Notes: generated by a model not told the origin, from the letters alone. Positions 11,766-21,417 are shown, numbered from the stretch's first letter. The stretch is 64,000 nt of DNA from Chitinophagaceae bacterium (GCA_016721085.1 JADKJI010000019.1:48974-112973), one strand, 5' to 3'. Program-made: numbers and translations.

Positions 11766-13166
11766 ATGAACAACTCCTATACCGACCTGGTAAAGCAGAC
11801 GTTCAACTACCCTCAGGAAGGTTTTGAGACTCGTGACAGCAAGTTATACTTCAACGGACTTGACCTGAATGCCCTGATTGCAAAATATGGCACTCCCATG
11901 AAACTTACTTATCTGCCTAAGATCGGAATGCAGATAAAGAAAGCAAAGAAGATGTTCGCCAATGCAATTAAAAAGCATAAATACGATGCCGAGTATAATT
12001 ATTGTTATTGCACTAAAAGCTCCCACTTCTCTTTCATAGTAGAAGAAGCTTTAAAAAACGATATTCACCTCGAAACATCCTTCGCTTACGATATCGAGAT
12101 CATCAAGAAATTGTATGAGAAAAAGAAGATCACCAAAGAGAACTTTATCATATGCAATGGCTATAAGCAAAGGTCCTATACACAGCGTATTGCTGGTTTG
12201 TTGAATTCAGGGTTCAAGAATGTTATTCCTGTGTTGGATAACAAAGATGAATTACAGCATTACAAGAAGTCAGTAAAAGTACCTTTCAAACTGGGTATCA
12301 GGGTAGCTGCTGAAGAAGAACCTACCTTCCCTTTCTATACCTCCAGATTAGGTTTCAGAGCCAGGGATGTACTCGAATTCTATGTAGATAAGATCGAAGG
12401 CAATGAAGACCGCTTCCAGTTAAAGATGCTCCATATCTTCCTCAACAAAGGAATTAAGGACGATATCTACTATTGGAGTGAATTGAACAAGGTGATCAAC
12501 CTGTATTGCCAGCTGAAGAAAATATGTCCTGAACTGGATTCCATCAATATCGGTGGTGGTTTCCCCATTAAGCACTCTCTGGGTTTCGAATATAATTACC
12601 AGTTCATGATCAACGAGATCGTGGGTAATATCAAGAAAACCTGTAAGAAAAACAATGTACCTGTTCCTCATATATTCACTGAATTTGGAAGTTATACGGT
12701 GGGTGAGAGCATGGCGCATATCTATAGCGTAATCGGACAAAAAGTGCAGAACGACCGTGAGATCTGGTATATGATCGATTCTTCGTTCATTACTACACTA
12801 CCAGATACCTGGGGAATTGGTGAGAAATTCCTGATGTTGCCCATCAATAAATGGGATCAGGATTACCAGCGAGTCGTTTTAGGAGGTATAACCTGCGATA
12901 GTCATGACTATTACGACTCCGAAGAACATGTGAACGAAGTGTTCCTGCCCAAGATAAATAACGGTGAACCTCTGTATGTGGGATTCTTCCACACAGGAGC
13001 CTACCAGGACCAGATTAGCGGCTATGGAGGCATCAAGCACTGCTTGATACCATCTCCAAAGCATATCATTGTAGGGCACGATAAGAACGGTAAATTGACA
13101 GATTGGGTGTATGCGAAAGAACAGACTGCCCAAAGCATGTTGAAGATATTGGGATATACCAGATAA
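11766..13166 (+). CDS. speA: Biosynthetic arginine decarboxylase (PLP fold III)
   Basis: About 466 residues of a PLP-dependent fold III (alanine-racemase-like) decarboxylase. The PLP-lysine region reads NYCYCTKSSHF, the glycine-rich phosphate-binding loop SINIGGGFP, and the C-terminal active-site CDSHDYY carries the catalytic Cys seen in ornithine/arginine/diaminopimelate decarboxylases. The family forms agmatine from arginine, the first step of a putrescine/spermidine route. It is shorter than the E. coli enzyme (about 660), as usual in Bacteroidota. I chose the ATG at 11766; a TTG 24 bases upstream is also possible. Exact substrate is inferred from family annotation. Confidence 0.8.
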   Translation: MNNSYTDLVKQTFNYPQEGFETRDSKLYFNGLDLNALIAKYGTPMKLTYLPKIGMQIKKAKKMFANAIKKHKYDAEYNYCYCTKSSHFSFIVEEALKNDIHLETSFAYDIEIIKKLYEKKKITKENFIICNGYKQRSYTQRIAGLLNSGFKNVIPVLDNKDELQHYKKSVKVPFKLGIRVAAEEEPTFPFYTSRLGFRARDVLEFYVDKIEGNEDRFQLKMLHIFLNKGIKDDIYYWSELNKVINLYCQLKKICPELDSINIGGGFPIKHSLGFEYNYQFMINEIVGNIKKTCKKNNVPVPHIFTEFGSYTVGESMAHIYSVIGQKVQNDREIWYMIDSSFITTLPDTWGIGEKFLMLPINKWDQDYQRVVLGGITCDSHDYYDSEEHVNEVFLPKINNGEPLYVGFFHTGAYQDQISGYGGIKHCLIPSPKHIIVGHDKNGKLTDWVYAKEQTAQSMLKILGYTR

Positions 13167-13188
13167 ACCTGCTGGTTTTCCGCTTATG

Positions 13189-13227
13189 TAAATGGCTGGT
13201 GATATATTTACCAGCCATTTATTTTTA
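13189..13227 (+). terminator. Terminator after speA
   Basis: AAATGGCTGGT pairs perfectly with ACCAGCCATTT across a 9-base loop, followed by ATTTTTA. Confidence 0.85.
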
Positions 13228-13253
13228 CCATACTATTCATTTAAACGAAATAT

Positions 13254-13709
13254 ATGAAGCCTTACATTTTACTCTTCGTTTTCGCCCTTTCAAGTACAGT
13301 AGCTGCAAAAGCACAGACTACTGAAGATTCTGTAAAAGCTGCAATAAATAAGTTGTTCGATGCAATGAAAAATTCTGATAGTGCCATGCTCATTACTGCA
13401 TTCTCAGATTCTGCAGTATTGCAAACTATTGTTAGGTCAAAAAATGGAACTGTAAGAGTATTGAATGAAAAAGTAAAGGAGTTCGGAGCTTCAATCACCA
13501 AATACCCAAAAGGTGCATTGGATGAAAGAATCAGTTTTGGATCAATAAAGATTGATGACGATTTAGCAAGTGTGTGGACGCCCTATAAATTCTACTTCAA
13601 CAATAAGTTCCTCCATTGCGGGGTGAATTCATTCCAATTGGTTCGGATAAAAGGGGAGTGGAAAATTCAGTATTTGATTGATACAAGGAGGATAGTGCCT
13701 TGTGAGTAG
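13254..13709 (+). CDS. Exported SnoaL/NTF2-like (DUF4440-type) protein
   Basis: 151 residues with a cleavable signal peptide (KPYILLFVFALSSTVAAKAQ). A small alpha+beta cone fold of the SnoaL/NTF2 kind follows: the helix VKAAINKLFDAMKNSD, the GSIKIDDDLASVWTPYKFYF strand pair, and the final GEWKIQYLIDTRR typical of this superfamily. Such domains bind small ligands or act as accessory subunits; no catalytic residues can be assigned here. It is a single gene between two terminator-like structures. Confidence 0.65.
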   Translation: MKPYILLFVFALSSTVAAKAQTTEDSVKAAINKLFDAMKNSDSAMLITAFSDSAVLQTIVRSKNGTVRVLNEKVKEFGASITKYPKGALDERISFGSIKIDDDLASVWTPYKFYFNNKFLHCGVNSFQLVRIKGEWKIQYLIDTRRIVPCE

Positions 13710-13733
13710 TTTTATTAAACGGCTTTAATAAAT

Positions 13734-13792
13734 AACCGCAGAGACGCTGAGACGCAGAGGAACGCCCCCTGCGTCTCCGCGTCTCTGCGGTT
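13734..13792. repeat. CGCAGAG-family dispersed hairpin, copy 1
   Basis: A 24-base arm beginning AACCGCAGAGACGC is complementary, with one mismatch, to the far arm ending CTCTGCGGTT, across an 11-base loop. It lies 25 bases after a stop codon, between convergent genes. Other copies are at 36093, 38839, 47311 and 48506. Confidence 0.9.
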
Positions 13793-13868
13793 AAAAAATA
13801 TCAAATAAATAAGATTAAGAAAAACACAGAGGCTACACTTATAACGTACAACTTAAGACTTATTACTT

Positions 13869-15155
13869 CTAACGCTTTATCCGATACTTCTTCGTCACCT
13901 TCGGACTATTGAAATATTCATTAAGTTGTTCAGGCGTCATATTGTTTGTAATCTCGATAGGGATATCGATCAATTGTATTTGAATTTGTTTCAGTTCGTC
14001 TTTAAGCTTATTTGTCTTCTTGGCAATATCCATGTCCCTTTCGCCTACCAGCCCATTATCTTTCTGCATATAGTCGAGCCTTTTGATGGCAGTACGAATC
14101 ATTGAGGCCTGGTTCTGGTCAAATATCTTTTGTGGGGCAACTGCTTCTTTAATTGGAACTAATGATACACCAACACTTGGCAAAACCTGTCCGGTCTTTT
14201 TGGTATTTGGATCGGCAGAGGCTGCAAGAACGCTACCAGTAAGTGCTGTGGTGGAACTGGTGATATCGAAAGTTGTTCTTGTATTCTTGGTCTTTTTTAC
14301 ATTCTGATCTAACTGAAGGAAAGTGTATTTCAACTGCATTATATATGTTGAAATATTTTTATAGACCAATGCATAATCTTGCAATGCTAGAGGATAATTC
14401 AATGCATCTTTTACGATAATTTTCACTAATGCTGTATCCTTCACCATAAAACGGTTAGCACCAACAAAACTCAAAGTGACCATCTTAACTTTTCCAGAAT
14501 CATTGTCTTTTACAAAATCAAAACCTGGTGTCCAAACAAATTCATCATCACAATGTCTTACCAAAGTGAAATTTTTGAGAGGAGTATTAGCATAAAACGT
14601 AATATTCTCAATAGGGAAGGAGCCGTTTTCACATTGTACTTTAAATGCAACCGTATCGCCTTCTTCAACGGTAAGTACTGAACTTACCGTTGGCTTAACC
14701 CTTGATGGTATTATTTCAGTATTGTAGAAAACAATAGTAAAAGTAGTATCCACTTTATCTTTGGGATTATCCAGGTTCTGCACTCCAAGCTGCACCCTAT
14801 ATTCGTTATCATATTTTAACTTCCCTGAGAGGAAAAAGGATTTCTCAGCTTTAAAAGTAAGCATACCATTATCCTTATTTATCTTTAATCCAACAGGGGA
14901 ATTACGCAAATACCAATAGTATTTTTCTTCACTCCTGTTTATTTCAAGATTGTAATTAAGTGTGGAATCTACGTGTAATGTAAAATACGGATTAAGGTTC
15001 TTGATTCTTAAAACTGTATCCGTTTGCAACAATACACTATCTATTGGCTTATGAGTAGTATCAGTAACAACCTGTGAATAGGAAGAAACCGATATTACGG
15101 AAGCCAAAAGAAACAGAATAAAATATAAAAAGAAAAGGGTTCGATTTTTTCTCAT
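13869..15155 (-). CDS. Exported hypothetical protein with Ig/cadherin-like domains
   Basis: About 428 residues from the ATG at 15155; an in-frame extension to 15221 would run through the Hsp20 terminator, so it is rejected. The signal peptide is MRKNRTLFFLYFILFLLA with cleavage near SYSQ. The middle is beta-rich with repeated Ig-like text (LTFKAEKSFFLSGKLKYDNEYRVQLGV; VEEGDTVAFKVQCENGSFPIENI). The last 150 residues are helical and include a Gln/Asp-rich coiled segment. It resembles Bacteroidota surface or periplasmic proteins of unknown function, and no catalytic motif is visible. Confidence 0.6.
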   Translation of the reverse strand: MRKNRTLFFLYFILFLLASVISVSSYSQVVTDTTHKPIDSVLLQTDTVLRIKNLNPYFTLHVDSTLNYNLEINRSEEKYYWYLRNSPVGLKINKDNGMLTFKAEKSFFLSGKLKYDNEYRVQLGVQNLDNPKDKVDTTFTIVFYNTEIIPSRVKPTVSSVLTVEEGDTVAFKVQCENGSFPIENITFYANTPLKNFTLVRHCDDEFVWTPGFDFVKDNDSGKVKMVTLSFVGANRFMVKDTALVKIIVKDALNYPLALQDYALVYKNISTYIMQLKYTFLQLDQNVKKTKNTRTTFDITSSTTALTGSVLAASADPNTKKTGQVLPSVGVSLVPIKEAVAPQKIFDQNQASMIRTAIKRLDYMQKDNGLVGERDMDIAKKTNKLKDELKQIQIQLIDIPIEITNNMTPEQLNEYFNSPKVTKKYRIKR

Positions 15156-15198
15156 GTCGGTTGGTAAAATCAGGTTCAAAGTTACTGTATTAAATATA

Positions 15199-15231
15199 AA
15201 AACCCGTCTTGAATTGATCAAAACGGGTTTT
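15199..15231 (-). terminator. Terminator of the hsp20 gene
   Basis: The arms AAAACCCGT and ACGGGTTTT lie on a 33-base hairpin, with a T-rich run on the minus strand. It sits upstream of the 15155 start. Confidence 0.65.
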
Positions 15232-15304
15232 ATTAACTTCTGATTGCTTTACTACTTGTTAACAATCGATTGAGATGCTATTATCGATTGTATTTTAACA
15301 GTTT

Positions 15305-15748
15305 TTACTGAATAGTTATCTGCTTTGAAGCAGGTGCTTCATTTTCTTTCTTTGGTAACAAGAATTTCAGGATACCGTTTTCATAACGAGCCTGAATGGC
15401 ATCAGTCTGTACACTTTCATCTACATAGAATGTTGATTTGAAAGCCTGCAAGGAAAATTCCCTGCGAAGCGTTTTGTAATCTTCGTTGTTCGCAGCTTCT
15501 TTCTTATCAGCAGAAATGATCAGTAACCCATTTTCAACGGCTACTTTAAAATCTTCCTTAGCACGACCAGGAACAATCAATTCTAAATGAAATGCCTCCT
15601 TTGTTTCATGTACATTGGCCTTGGGTGTAAAACGATCAGCTTCAGTAGCTGCTTTTGACCAATGAGAAGGAAAATTGGTGATGAATTCGTTGAACAGGTT
15701 GTCAAAGTTGTTCAATGACGGACGGGTGCTAAAATTTACGAGTGCCAT
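15305..15748 (-). CDS. Hsp20 / alpha-crystallin small heat-shock protein
   Basis: 147 residues. The alpha-crystallin domain spans about residues 40-140 (FTPKANVHETKEAFHLELIVPG), with the conserved GILKFLLPKK near the end and a C-terminal IXI-like ITIQ anchor. The N-terminus (NFDNLFNEFI) is typical of Bacteroidota Hsp20. It is an ATP-independent holdase that oligomerises and keeps denatured proteins refoldable. It stands alone, divergent from the bacilliredoxin gene. Confidence 0.92.
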   Translation of the reverse strand: MALVNFSTRPSLNNFDNLFNEFITNFPSHWSKAATEADRFTPKANVHETKEAFHLELIVPGRAKEDFKVAVENGLLIISADKKEAANNEDYKTLRREFSLQAFKSTFYVDESVQTDAIQARYENGILKFLLPKKENEAPASKQITIQ

Positions 15749-15960
15749 ACTTATTGTTTTTTTTGTTTTTAATGATTTTGGTATGATTCGTCAAAGGCCA
15801 TACCAGCCCATTTTTTTCTGACTAATTGAGAGGTTTGGGCCAGTTAGACCGACATAATTTCATGATAAGCAAGATTTCACTGCCATATATTCTTATTTCT
15901 CAATTCGAAAATGAGCATTGGAGATTTTATGTAGATTTGCACCAACAAAAACAAAATAAA

Positions 15961-16374
15961 ATGTATCCTGAAGAAATAGTGATTCCAATGAAAGAGGAAT
16001 TGACCGACAATGGGTTTAATGAATTATTGACTCCGTCTGAAGTAGATGAGCAATTGAAACAATCCGGTACTACCCTGGTAATGATCAATTCTGTTTGCGG
16101 ATGTTCAGCCGGTACTGCTCGTCCAGGCGTTTTGATGGCTGTCGCCAATACCGCAAAAAAGCCTGATCATTTAACTACGGCCTTTGCAGGTTTTGATGTT
16201 GATGCCATTAAAAAACTGAGAGAGCATTTATTACCTTACCCTCCATCATCTCCAGCTATCGCCCTTTTCAAAGATGGTCAGCTGGTTCATTTTATCGAAA
16301 GACATCAGATTGAAGGCCGTCCAGCTCAGATGATTGCCCATAACCTGATTGCCGCTTTTGATCAATACTGTTAA
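15961..16374 (+). CDS. Bacilliredoxin (BrxA/BrxB, YphP family)
   Basis: 137 residues from the ATG at 15961; the upstream in-frame stretch lacks family similarity. The thioredoxin-like fold has the hallmark CGC active site at residues 46-48 (SVCGCSAG) and a C-terminal HRHQIEG-like region (IERHQIEGRPAQMIA). Known members remove bacillithiol from or otherwise reduce protein disulfides; in Bacteroidota the partner thiol is less clear. Neighbouring Hsp20 fits a stress setting, but no shared regulation is visible. Confidence 0.88.
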   Translation: MYPEEIVIPMKEELTDNGFNELLTPSEVDEQLKQSGTTLVMINSVCGCSAGTARPGVLMAVANTAKKPDHLTTAFAGFDVDAIKKLREHLLPYPPSSPAIALFKDGQLVHFIERHQIEGRPAQMIAHNLIAAFDQYC

Positions 16375-16397
16375 TTGTATTCAATCGAAATAGTTAG

Positions 16398-16425
16398 AGC
16401 CTCCGTATGTCGGGGGCTTTTTTTT
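16398..16425 (+). terminator. Terminator after the bacilliredoxin gene
   Basis: AGCCTCCG pairs with CGGGGGCT (one G-U pair) around TATGT, followed by eight Ts. Confidence 0.85.
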
Positions 16426-16522
16426 GCCATTGGCACCATATTCCGGTACAAAAGCCCCCCTCAACTAAATTTTTGCCTATCATTGCATCTTTAAATCTTC
16501 TATTTACCAATAAGCCGTTTGC

Positions 16523-17811
16523 ATGTATCCTAATCTCTATTTCGCATTTAAGGACCTGCTTGGAACCGACTGGAAGGGACTTCGCTTCATAAACTCATTT
16601 GGTTTTTTTGTAGCTATTGCCTTTTTGATATCTGCATATTTTTTAGCCAGCGAATTGAAAAGAAAGGAGAGAAATGGGCTTTTGCAATCAACTGAGGAAA
16701 AGATAACTGTTGGTCAGCCTGCTTCATTTGGCGACATCTTATTGAACTTCTTCCTGGGTTTCTATTAGGATATAAATTCATTGGTCTTTTCCTTGCAAAC
16801 GAAGAACTGTCTTCAGATCCTCAACAATTCATCTTTTCAAAAGAAGGTAATTGGGTTGCAGGATTAATTCTGGGTGTGTTTTTCGCGGGATTGAAATGGT
16901 GGGAGAAAAATAAACGCAAACTTTCAAAGCCAGAAGTAAGAACCATTCGAATCTGGCCACATGACAGGATAGGAGACATAGTTATTATATCTGCACTTTT
17001 CGGATTTCTCGGAGCCAAAATATTCCACAACCTCGAAAACTGGGATGAGTTCTGGAAAAGTCCTATTGAAGCCTTGCTATCTTTTAGTGGCCTTACATTT
17101 TATGGAGGTCTTATTTGTGCAACAGCTGCCCTTATTTTCTATAGCAGAAAACACAAGATCGGCTTTAAGCATTTATGTGATGCAGCAGCACCTGCTTTGT
17201 TGATAGCTTATTCTATTGGACGGATTGGTTGCCAGGTTTCCGGTGATGGCGACTGGGGCATCCTTAATAGTGCTTATATATCTACAACAGATGGAAAAGT
17301 GGTTGAAGCCGATACTTCACAATTCAGGCTAAACCTGGAAATGAACCGCAGTTTCTATTCTGCAGAATTCAAAGTAGCTGATGTATCACAAGTTCCCCAT
17401 ATTTCTGTAAAAGCACCATCCTGGGTACCTGTATGGATGGTAGCCTATAACTATCCGCATAACGTTTTATCTCACGGTAGTCCAATTCGTGGTTGTCCCG
17501 AACAACAGTATTGCCAGGAATTACCTTCTCCGGTTTTTCCGACTCCATTTTATGAGACGGTGATGGCCATGATTCTCTTCCTTGTATTATGGTCAATCCG
17601 AAAAAGGTTTGTAATACCAGGTACCATCTTCGCCATCTACTTAATGCTAAATGGAGTTGAACGCTTCCTGATCGAAAAAATCAGGGTTAACACCACCTAT
17701 AATATCGCAGGTTTTCATCCTACTCAAGCTGAATTGATTTCTGCAGGAATGGTGATAGTAGGGGCGGGGTTGTATTTTTATCTGACACGTAAAGCGAAGG
17801 TTAAGGCTTGA
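16523..17811 (+). CDS. lgt: Prolipoprotein diacylglyceryl transferase (one frameshift)
   Basis: About 429 residues once a missing T is restored in the T3 run at 16759-16761, which joins NFFLG to FLLGYKF. Lgt moves diacylglycerol from phosphatidylglycerol to the lipobox cysteine, the first step of lipoprotein maturation at the inner membrane. Visible features: seven or so membrane segments, the Lgt-signature region YSIGRIGCQVSGDGDWG, and HPTQAELISAG near the end with the conserved HPTQ. The long soluble insert (about residues 260-330) is usual in Bacteroidota. Since Lgt is essential in many bacteria, the frameshift is probably a sequence error. Confidence 0.88.
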
Positions 17812-17820
17812 TGCTTTTTT

Positions 17821-18362
17821 GCCTAAGGCTTAAGGCCTAGGGCCTAAAGCTTAATGCAGAAATCCGTCCGGAGTTTAGGCTTCGTATCGTACTTCCATTA
17901 TATACCAAAGCTTCCGGGCTATTTGCTGAATTAAGCCTTTGGCTTTAGGCCTTAAGCTTTCAGCTTTCTTTTTCACTCCGTCGCAGTGTCTCCCGCATCG
18001 GGATTTAAAATATCAGGATGATGGCAGGGGACACTGCGAAAGAGATGTCATTCAAAAACAAATTTCTAATAAAAGATCTTGTCTCCGAGTCGCAGTGTCC
18101 CCTGCGAGCAGCTTGAATGTATAAGTTCAAATGCGGGAGACACTGCGACGGAAGAAGGCTTGAGGCTTTTTTTGCCTAAGGCTTAGTTCAGTAATCCGTC
18201 CGGGGTTTAGGCTTCGTATCATACTTCCATTATATACCAAAGTTTCCGGGTTATTTGCTGAATTAAGACTTTGGTTTTAGGCCTTAAGCTCTTAGCTTTC
18301 TTTTACTGAACTCCGTATGGACACCTGAATACGCCTTAGGCCCTAGGCCTTAAGCCTTAGGC
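17821..18362. repeat. Nested palindromic element, copy at lgt 3' end
   Basis: The left arm GCCTAAGGCTTAAGGCCTAG plus GGCC (17821-17844) is a perfect 24-bp complement of the right arm at 18339-18362. Inside are further GCTTAAG arms and a second palindrome, CCGTCGCAGTGTCTCCCGCA (17978-17998 with 18131-18151, 21 bp perfect). Inside that is a third, GCAGGGGACACTGCGA (18024-18039 with 18090-18105, 16 bp perfect). The element starts 10 bases after the lgt stop. No coding region is supported in it. Confidence 0.9.
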
Positions 18363-18504
18363 TATAATAGCCTCTCGCCCCCAAAATCTTGCCTCTCGTC
18401 CCAAACCACCCCTCTTTCTGTAACTAATTTTACCCACTTACGTCAGACTCTTCAACTGATTTACGCCAATTATCAGTAAAATCAGCCATTCAGAACAAAA
18501 CACT

Positions 18505-18534
18505 GTACTATGTTTTATATAGTACCTACTTTTG
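18505..18534 (+). promoter_or_regulatory. Promoter with adjoining inverted repeat for the outer-membrane receptor gene
   Basis: A -7 box TACTTTTG (18527-18534) is preceded at one base by the palindrome GTACTAT-N7-ATAGTAC (18505-18525), which covers the place where a -33 box would be. That is a layout suited to an operator. The start codon is 49 bases downstream. Confidence 0.45.
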
Positions 18535-18582
18535 AACTGTAATATTCAAAACAAAGTATTAAATAAATTTAGAACTTATCAA

Positions 18583-21045
18583 ATGAAAAAGATGTCAACA
18601 CTGCTGACTGCCTTATTACTTACAACCTTATCACTTGTCAGCCAGGCTCAAACCAAGAATGTAAAGATCAGTGGAAGGGTGGAAGATGCCTCAAAAACAG
18701 TGGTAACAGCAGCCACTGTAAGCCTGTTAAAGAGCACCGATTCCAGTTTGGTGAAAGTTACTATGTCAGATAAAGAAGGACGCTACACATTCGAAGGCAT
18801 AGCTGCAGGCAGTTTCCTGGTAAAGGTTTCAGCCATCGGGTTTGCAGAGGCCTTTTCTGGTATAATTGCAACAAAAGACGGATTAAGTGCAGAAGTAGCC
18901 CCAGTACAATTACAAATTGCATCAAAAGAACTAAAGGCCTTCACTGTTGCCGGAAGAAAGCCTTTGATTGAACAGAAAATAGACCGTACGGTAATAAATG
19001 TTGATGCGGCAGTAACAAATGTAGGAGCCTCCGCCCTGGAAGTGTTGGAGAAATCTCCTGGCGTTACAGTGGATAAAGATGGTACCATAAGTTTAAAAGG
19101 TAAGCAAAGTGTTCAGGTTTTCGTTGACGGCAAACCTTCTTACTTATCAGGAGAACAATTGGTGAACTTGTTGAAAAACATGAATGCAAATCAACTGGAG
19201 CAGATTGAAATAATGACCAATCCTCCTGCTAAATATGATGCGGCAGGTAATAGCGGTATCATCAATATCAAGACAAAAAAGAACAAACAAAAAGGTTTTA
19301 ATGGTAGCATTTCTGCCACTTATGCGCAAGGTGTTTATGGCAGAACAAATGAAAGCCTGAATCTGAATTACAGAAATGGAAAAATCAATTCCTTTCTTAA
19401 TTATGGCTATAACTACAATGAAAGCTTTCAGGAATTGGGAATTGAAAGATTCTATAAGGAATCTGATGGCAAAACAATTTCAGCCAGCTTTGATCAAGTA
19501 GCATTTATGCCAAGACAAAACAATAACCATAACCTGAAATTCGGGATGGATTATTTCGCAAGCAAAAAAACAACTATTGGATTCGTTGCTTCAGGATTTA
19601 ATAATCTGGATAAGAACCAGAACTATAATACATCCAATTTACGTAACGGGATAGGAGTGCTCGATTCAATGGTGTACTCTACTAGTTTCATGAATAATAA
19701 ATGGAAAAACGGAAGTATGAACCTGAATCTTCGTCACCAGTTTGATTCTACCGGTAGAGAACTTACAGTTGATTTTGATTATTCAAGATATGATTCTAAA
19801 AATTCACAAGAGTTCATCAATACATCTTATACTTCGAATTGGGTGGAGAAAAATAAATATCTGTTGAATAGTCAAACACCTATCGACATCTCGATATACT
19901 CTGGAAAGCTAGACTATACTCATCCTTTAAAAAAGGATGCGAAACTGGAAGCAGGATTAAAAACCAGCTATGTAGAAACAGATAATAAAGCTATCTATAC
20001 TACACTTCAGAATGGTAGTTGGATACCTGATTATTCAAAATCGAACCATTTCGATTACAAAGAGAATATCAATGCCGCCTATGTGAATTTCAACAAGCAA
20101 TTCGGCAAATTGGGTGTACAGGCAGGTTTACGTGCAGAGAATACGAATTTGAGCGGTCATCAATTAGGTAATCCAGTCAATCCAGATTCTTCATTTAAAA
20201 GATCCTATACAAGTGTATTCCCAACAGCTTTCATAAGCTATAATGCCGATTCAAGTAACCAGTTCGCTCTTTCTGTAGGAAGAAGAATTGACAGGGCCTC
20301 TTACCAGGATATGAATCCCTTCCTGTTCTATATCGACAACTATACGTATGAAGCAGGTAATCCATATATACGCCCTCAATACACGATGAATTATGAAGTA
20401 TCGCATACCTATAACAATTTCCTGGTAACAACCATCAATTATAGCAATACGCTTGATATGATGACGGAGACCTTCGAACAGAAAGGATATGCAACAATCG
20501 TGCGTCAGGGAAATATTGGTCGTCGTAAAAATGCTGGTATCAGCATCAGTGCCCAGATACCAGTTGTGAAATGGTGGAGTGCTTCTGTATATACCAATTA
20601 TAACTATAGTCGTTTCGAAGGAAAACTATATGGAGAAGACATTAATGTAGAAGGCGCCAATTTGCTCGTTAATATCAACAACCAGTTCCGTTTCAATAAG
20701 GGTTGGAGTGCAGAATTAAGCGGTTTCTACAGAACAAAAGGGGTTGAAGGACAGATATTGATCAATCCGCTGGGACAGGCATCAGCAGGGGTATCAAAAC
20801 AGGTTATGAAAGGAAAAGGAAGTTTGCGGTTGAGCATTCGTGATATGTTCTATACAAACAAGGTAAAAGGATCCATTCATTTCCAGCAAACAGATGCTTA
20901 TTTCTGGAACAAGCGTGATTCAAGGGTAGCTAGTATCTCATTCACATACCGTTTTGGTAAGCCATTGAAAGCAGCAGGATCAAGCAAGAGGAATAGTGGG
21001 GCGGAAGAGGAGCAGAATAGGGTGAAGGTAGGGGGGAGTAATTGA
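18583..21045 (+). CDS. Outer-membrane beta-barrel receptor (OMP_b-brl_3 / TonB-dependent family)
   Basis: 820 residues from the ATG at 18583. Order: signal peptide (cleavage near SQAQ), CarboxypepD_reg-like domain (about 25-110; ISGRVEDASKTVVTAATVSL), plug domain (about 120-230; SALEVLEKSPGVTVDKDG and NPPAKYDAAGNSGIINI), then a barrel with many Tyr/Asn-rich strands ending in ISFTYRFG. Family knowledge: these proteins import or sense ligands in an energy-coupled way; the ligand is unknown. The C-terminal tail after the last strand is short and polar. It stands alone between two nested repeat blocks, with a palindrome on its promoter. Confidence 0.85.
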   Translation: MKKMSTLLTALLLTTLSLVSQAQTKNVKISGRVEDASKTVVTAATVSLLKSTDSSLVKVTMSDKEGRYTFEGIAAGSFLVKVSAIGFAEAFSGIIATKDGLSAEVAPVQLQIASKELKAFTVAGRKPLIEQKIDRTVINVDAAVTNVGASALEVLEKSPGVTVDKDGTISLKGKQSVQVFVDGKPSYLSGEQLVNLLKNMNANQLEQIEIMTNPPAKYDAAGNSGIINIKTKKNKQKGFNGSISATYAQGVYGRTNESLNLNYRNGKINSFLNYGYNYNESFQELGIERFYKESDGKTISASFDQVAFMPRQNNNHNLKFGMDYFASKKTTIGFVASGFNNLDKNQNYNTSNLRNGIGVLDSMVYSTSFMNNKWKNGSMNLNLRHQFDSTGRELTVDFDYSRYDSKNSQEFINTSYTSNWVEKNKYLLNSQTPIDISIYSGKLDYTHPLKKDAKLEAGLKTSYVETDNKAIYTTLQNGSWIPDYSKSNHFDYKENINAAYVNFNKQFGKLGVQAGLRAENTNLSGHQLGNPVNPDSSFKRSYTSVFPTAFISYNADSSNQFALSVGRRIDRASYQDMNPFLFYIDNYTYEAGNPYIRPQYTMNYEVSHTYNNFLVTTINYSNTLDMMTETFEQKGYATIVRQGNIGRRKNAGISISAQIPVVKWWSASVYTNYNYSRFEGKLYGEDINVEGANLLVNINNQFRFNKGWSAELSGFYRTKGVEGQILINPLGQASAGVSKQVMKGKGSLRLSIRDMFYTNKVKGSIHFQQTDAYFWNKRDSRVASISFTYRFGKPLKAAGSSKRNSGAEEEQNRVKVGGSN

Positions 21046-21047
21046 GT

Positions 21048-21175
21048 CGGGAGTCTTTAGTCGGAAGTCGGGAGTTGGAATAATAGACCGGAAGTCCGTG
21101 GGGAGAGTTTGATTTTTGAAGAAACTGAAAGTCCGGAAGTCCGGAAGTCGGGAAGACCGTAAGACCGGAAGGAAA
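21048..21175. repeat. GGAAGTC / GTCCGGAAGTC degenerate tandem repeat
   Basis: About ten variants of GGAAGTCCG, CGGGAGT and AGACCGGAAG follow the receptor stop codon immediately. They are interrupted by a non-repeat stretch at about 21095-21135. No coding potential was found. Confidence 0.8.
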
Positions 21176-21248
21176 TACAAGTTGGGAGTTTTGGTTTTTT
21201 TTAACAGAAGTAAATGAAACTTTTAGGCCCTTTAAGCATCTTATATAT

Positions 21249-21332
21249 ATGAAACACGTTAACCTTAAAAATATGATCCTTTTAGCAGCGATGCTGGTGT
21301 ATCTGGTCGGTTGCAGTGTTTCTTACTTATAA
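21249..21332 (+). CDS. 27-residue putative lipoprotein
   Basis: An ATG at 21249 opens a 27-codon frame ending TAA. It has a basic N-terminus (MKHVNLK), a hydrophobic core (MILLAAMLVYL), a lipobox LVGC and a five-residue mature tail (CSVSYL). The arrangement resembles entericidin-type or other tiny lipoproteins. It is followed by a strong terminator at 21389. No known family is recognised. Translation is inferred from the signal layout only. Confidence 0.5.
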   Translation: MKHVNLKNMILLAAMLVYLVGCSVSYL

Positions 21333-21388
21333 AAATAGAATTTTAGCAATAGCAACGTTTTTCTCATAAGCAGTTAGTTTTGGTTAAC

Positions 21389-21417
21389 GGGCCCTGTTTC
21401 CACAGGGCCCTTTTCTT
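21389..21417 (+). terminator. Terminator after the 27-residue lipoprotein
   Basis: GGGCCCTGT pairs with ACAGGGCCC around a TTCC loop, then TTTTCTTT. Confidence 0.85.
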
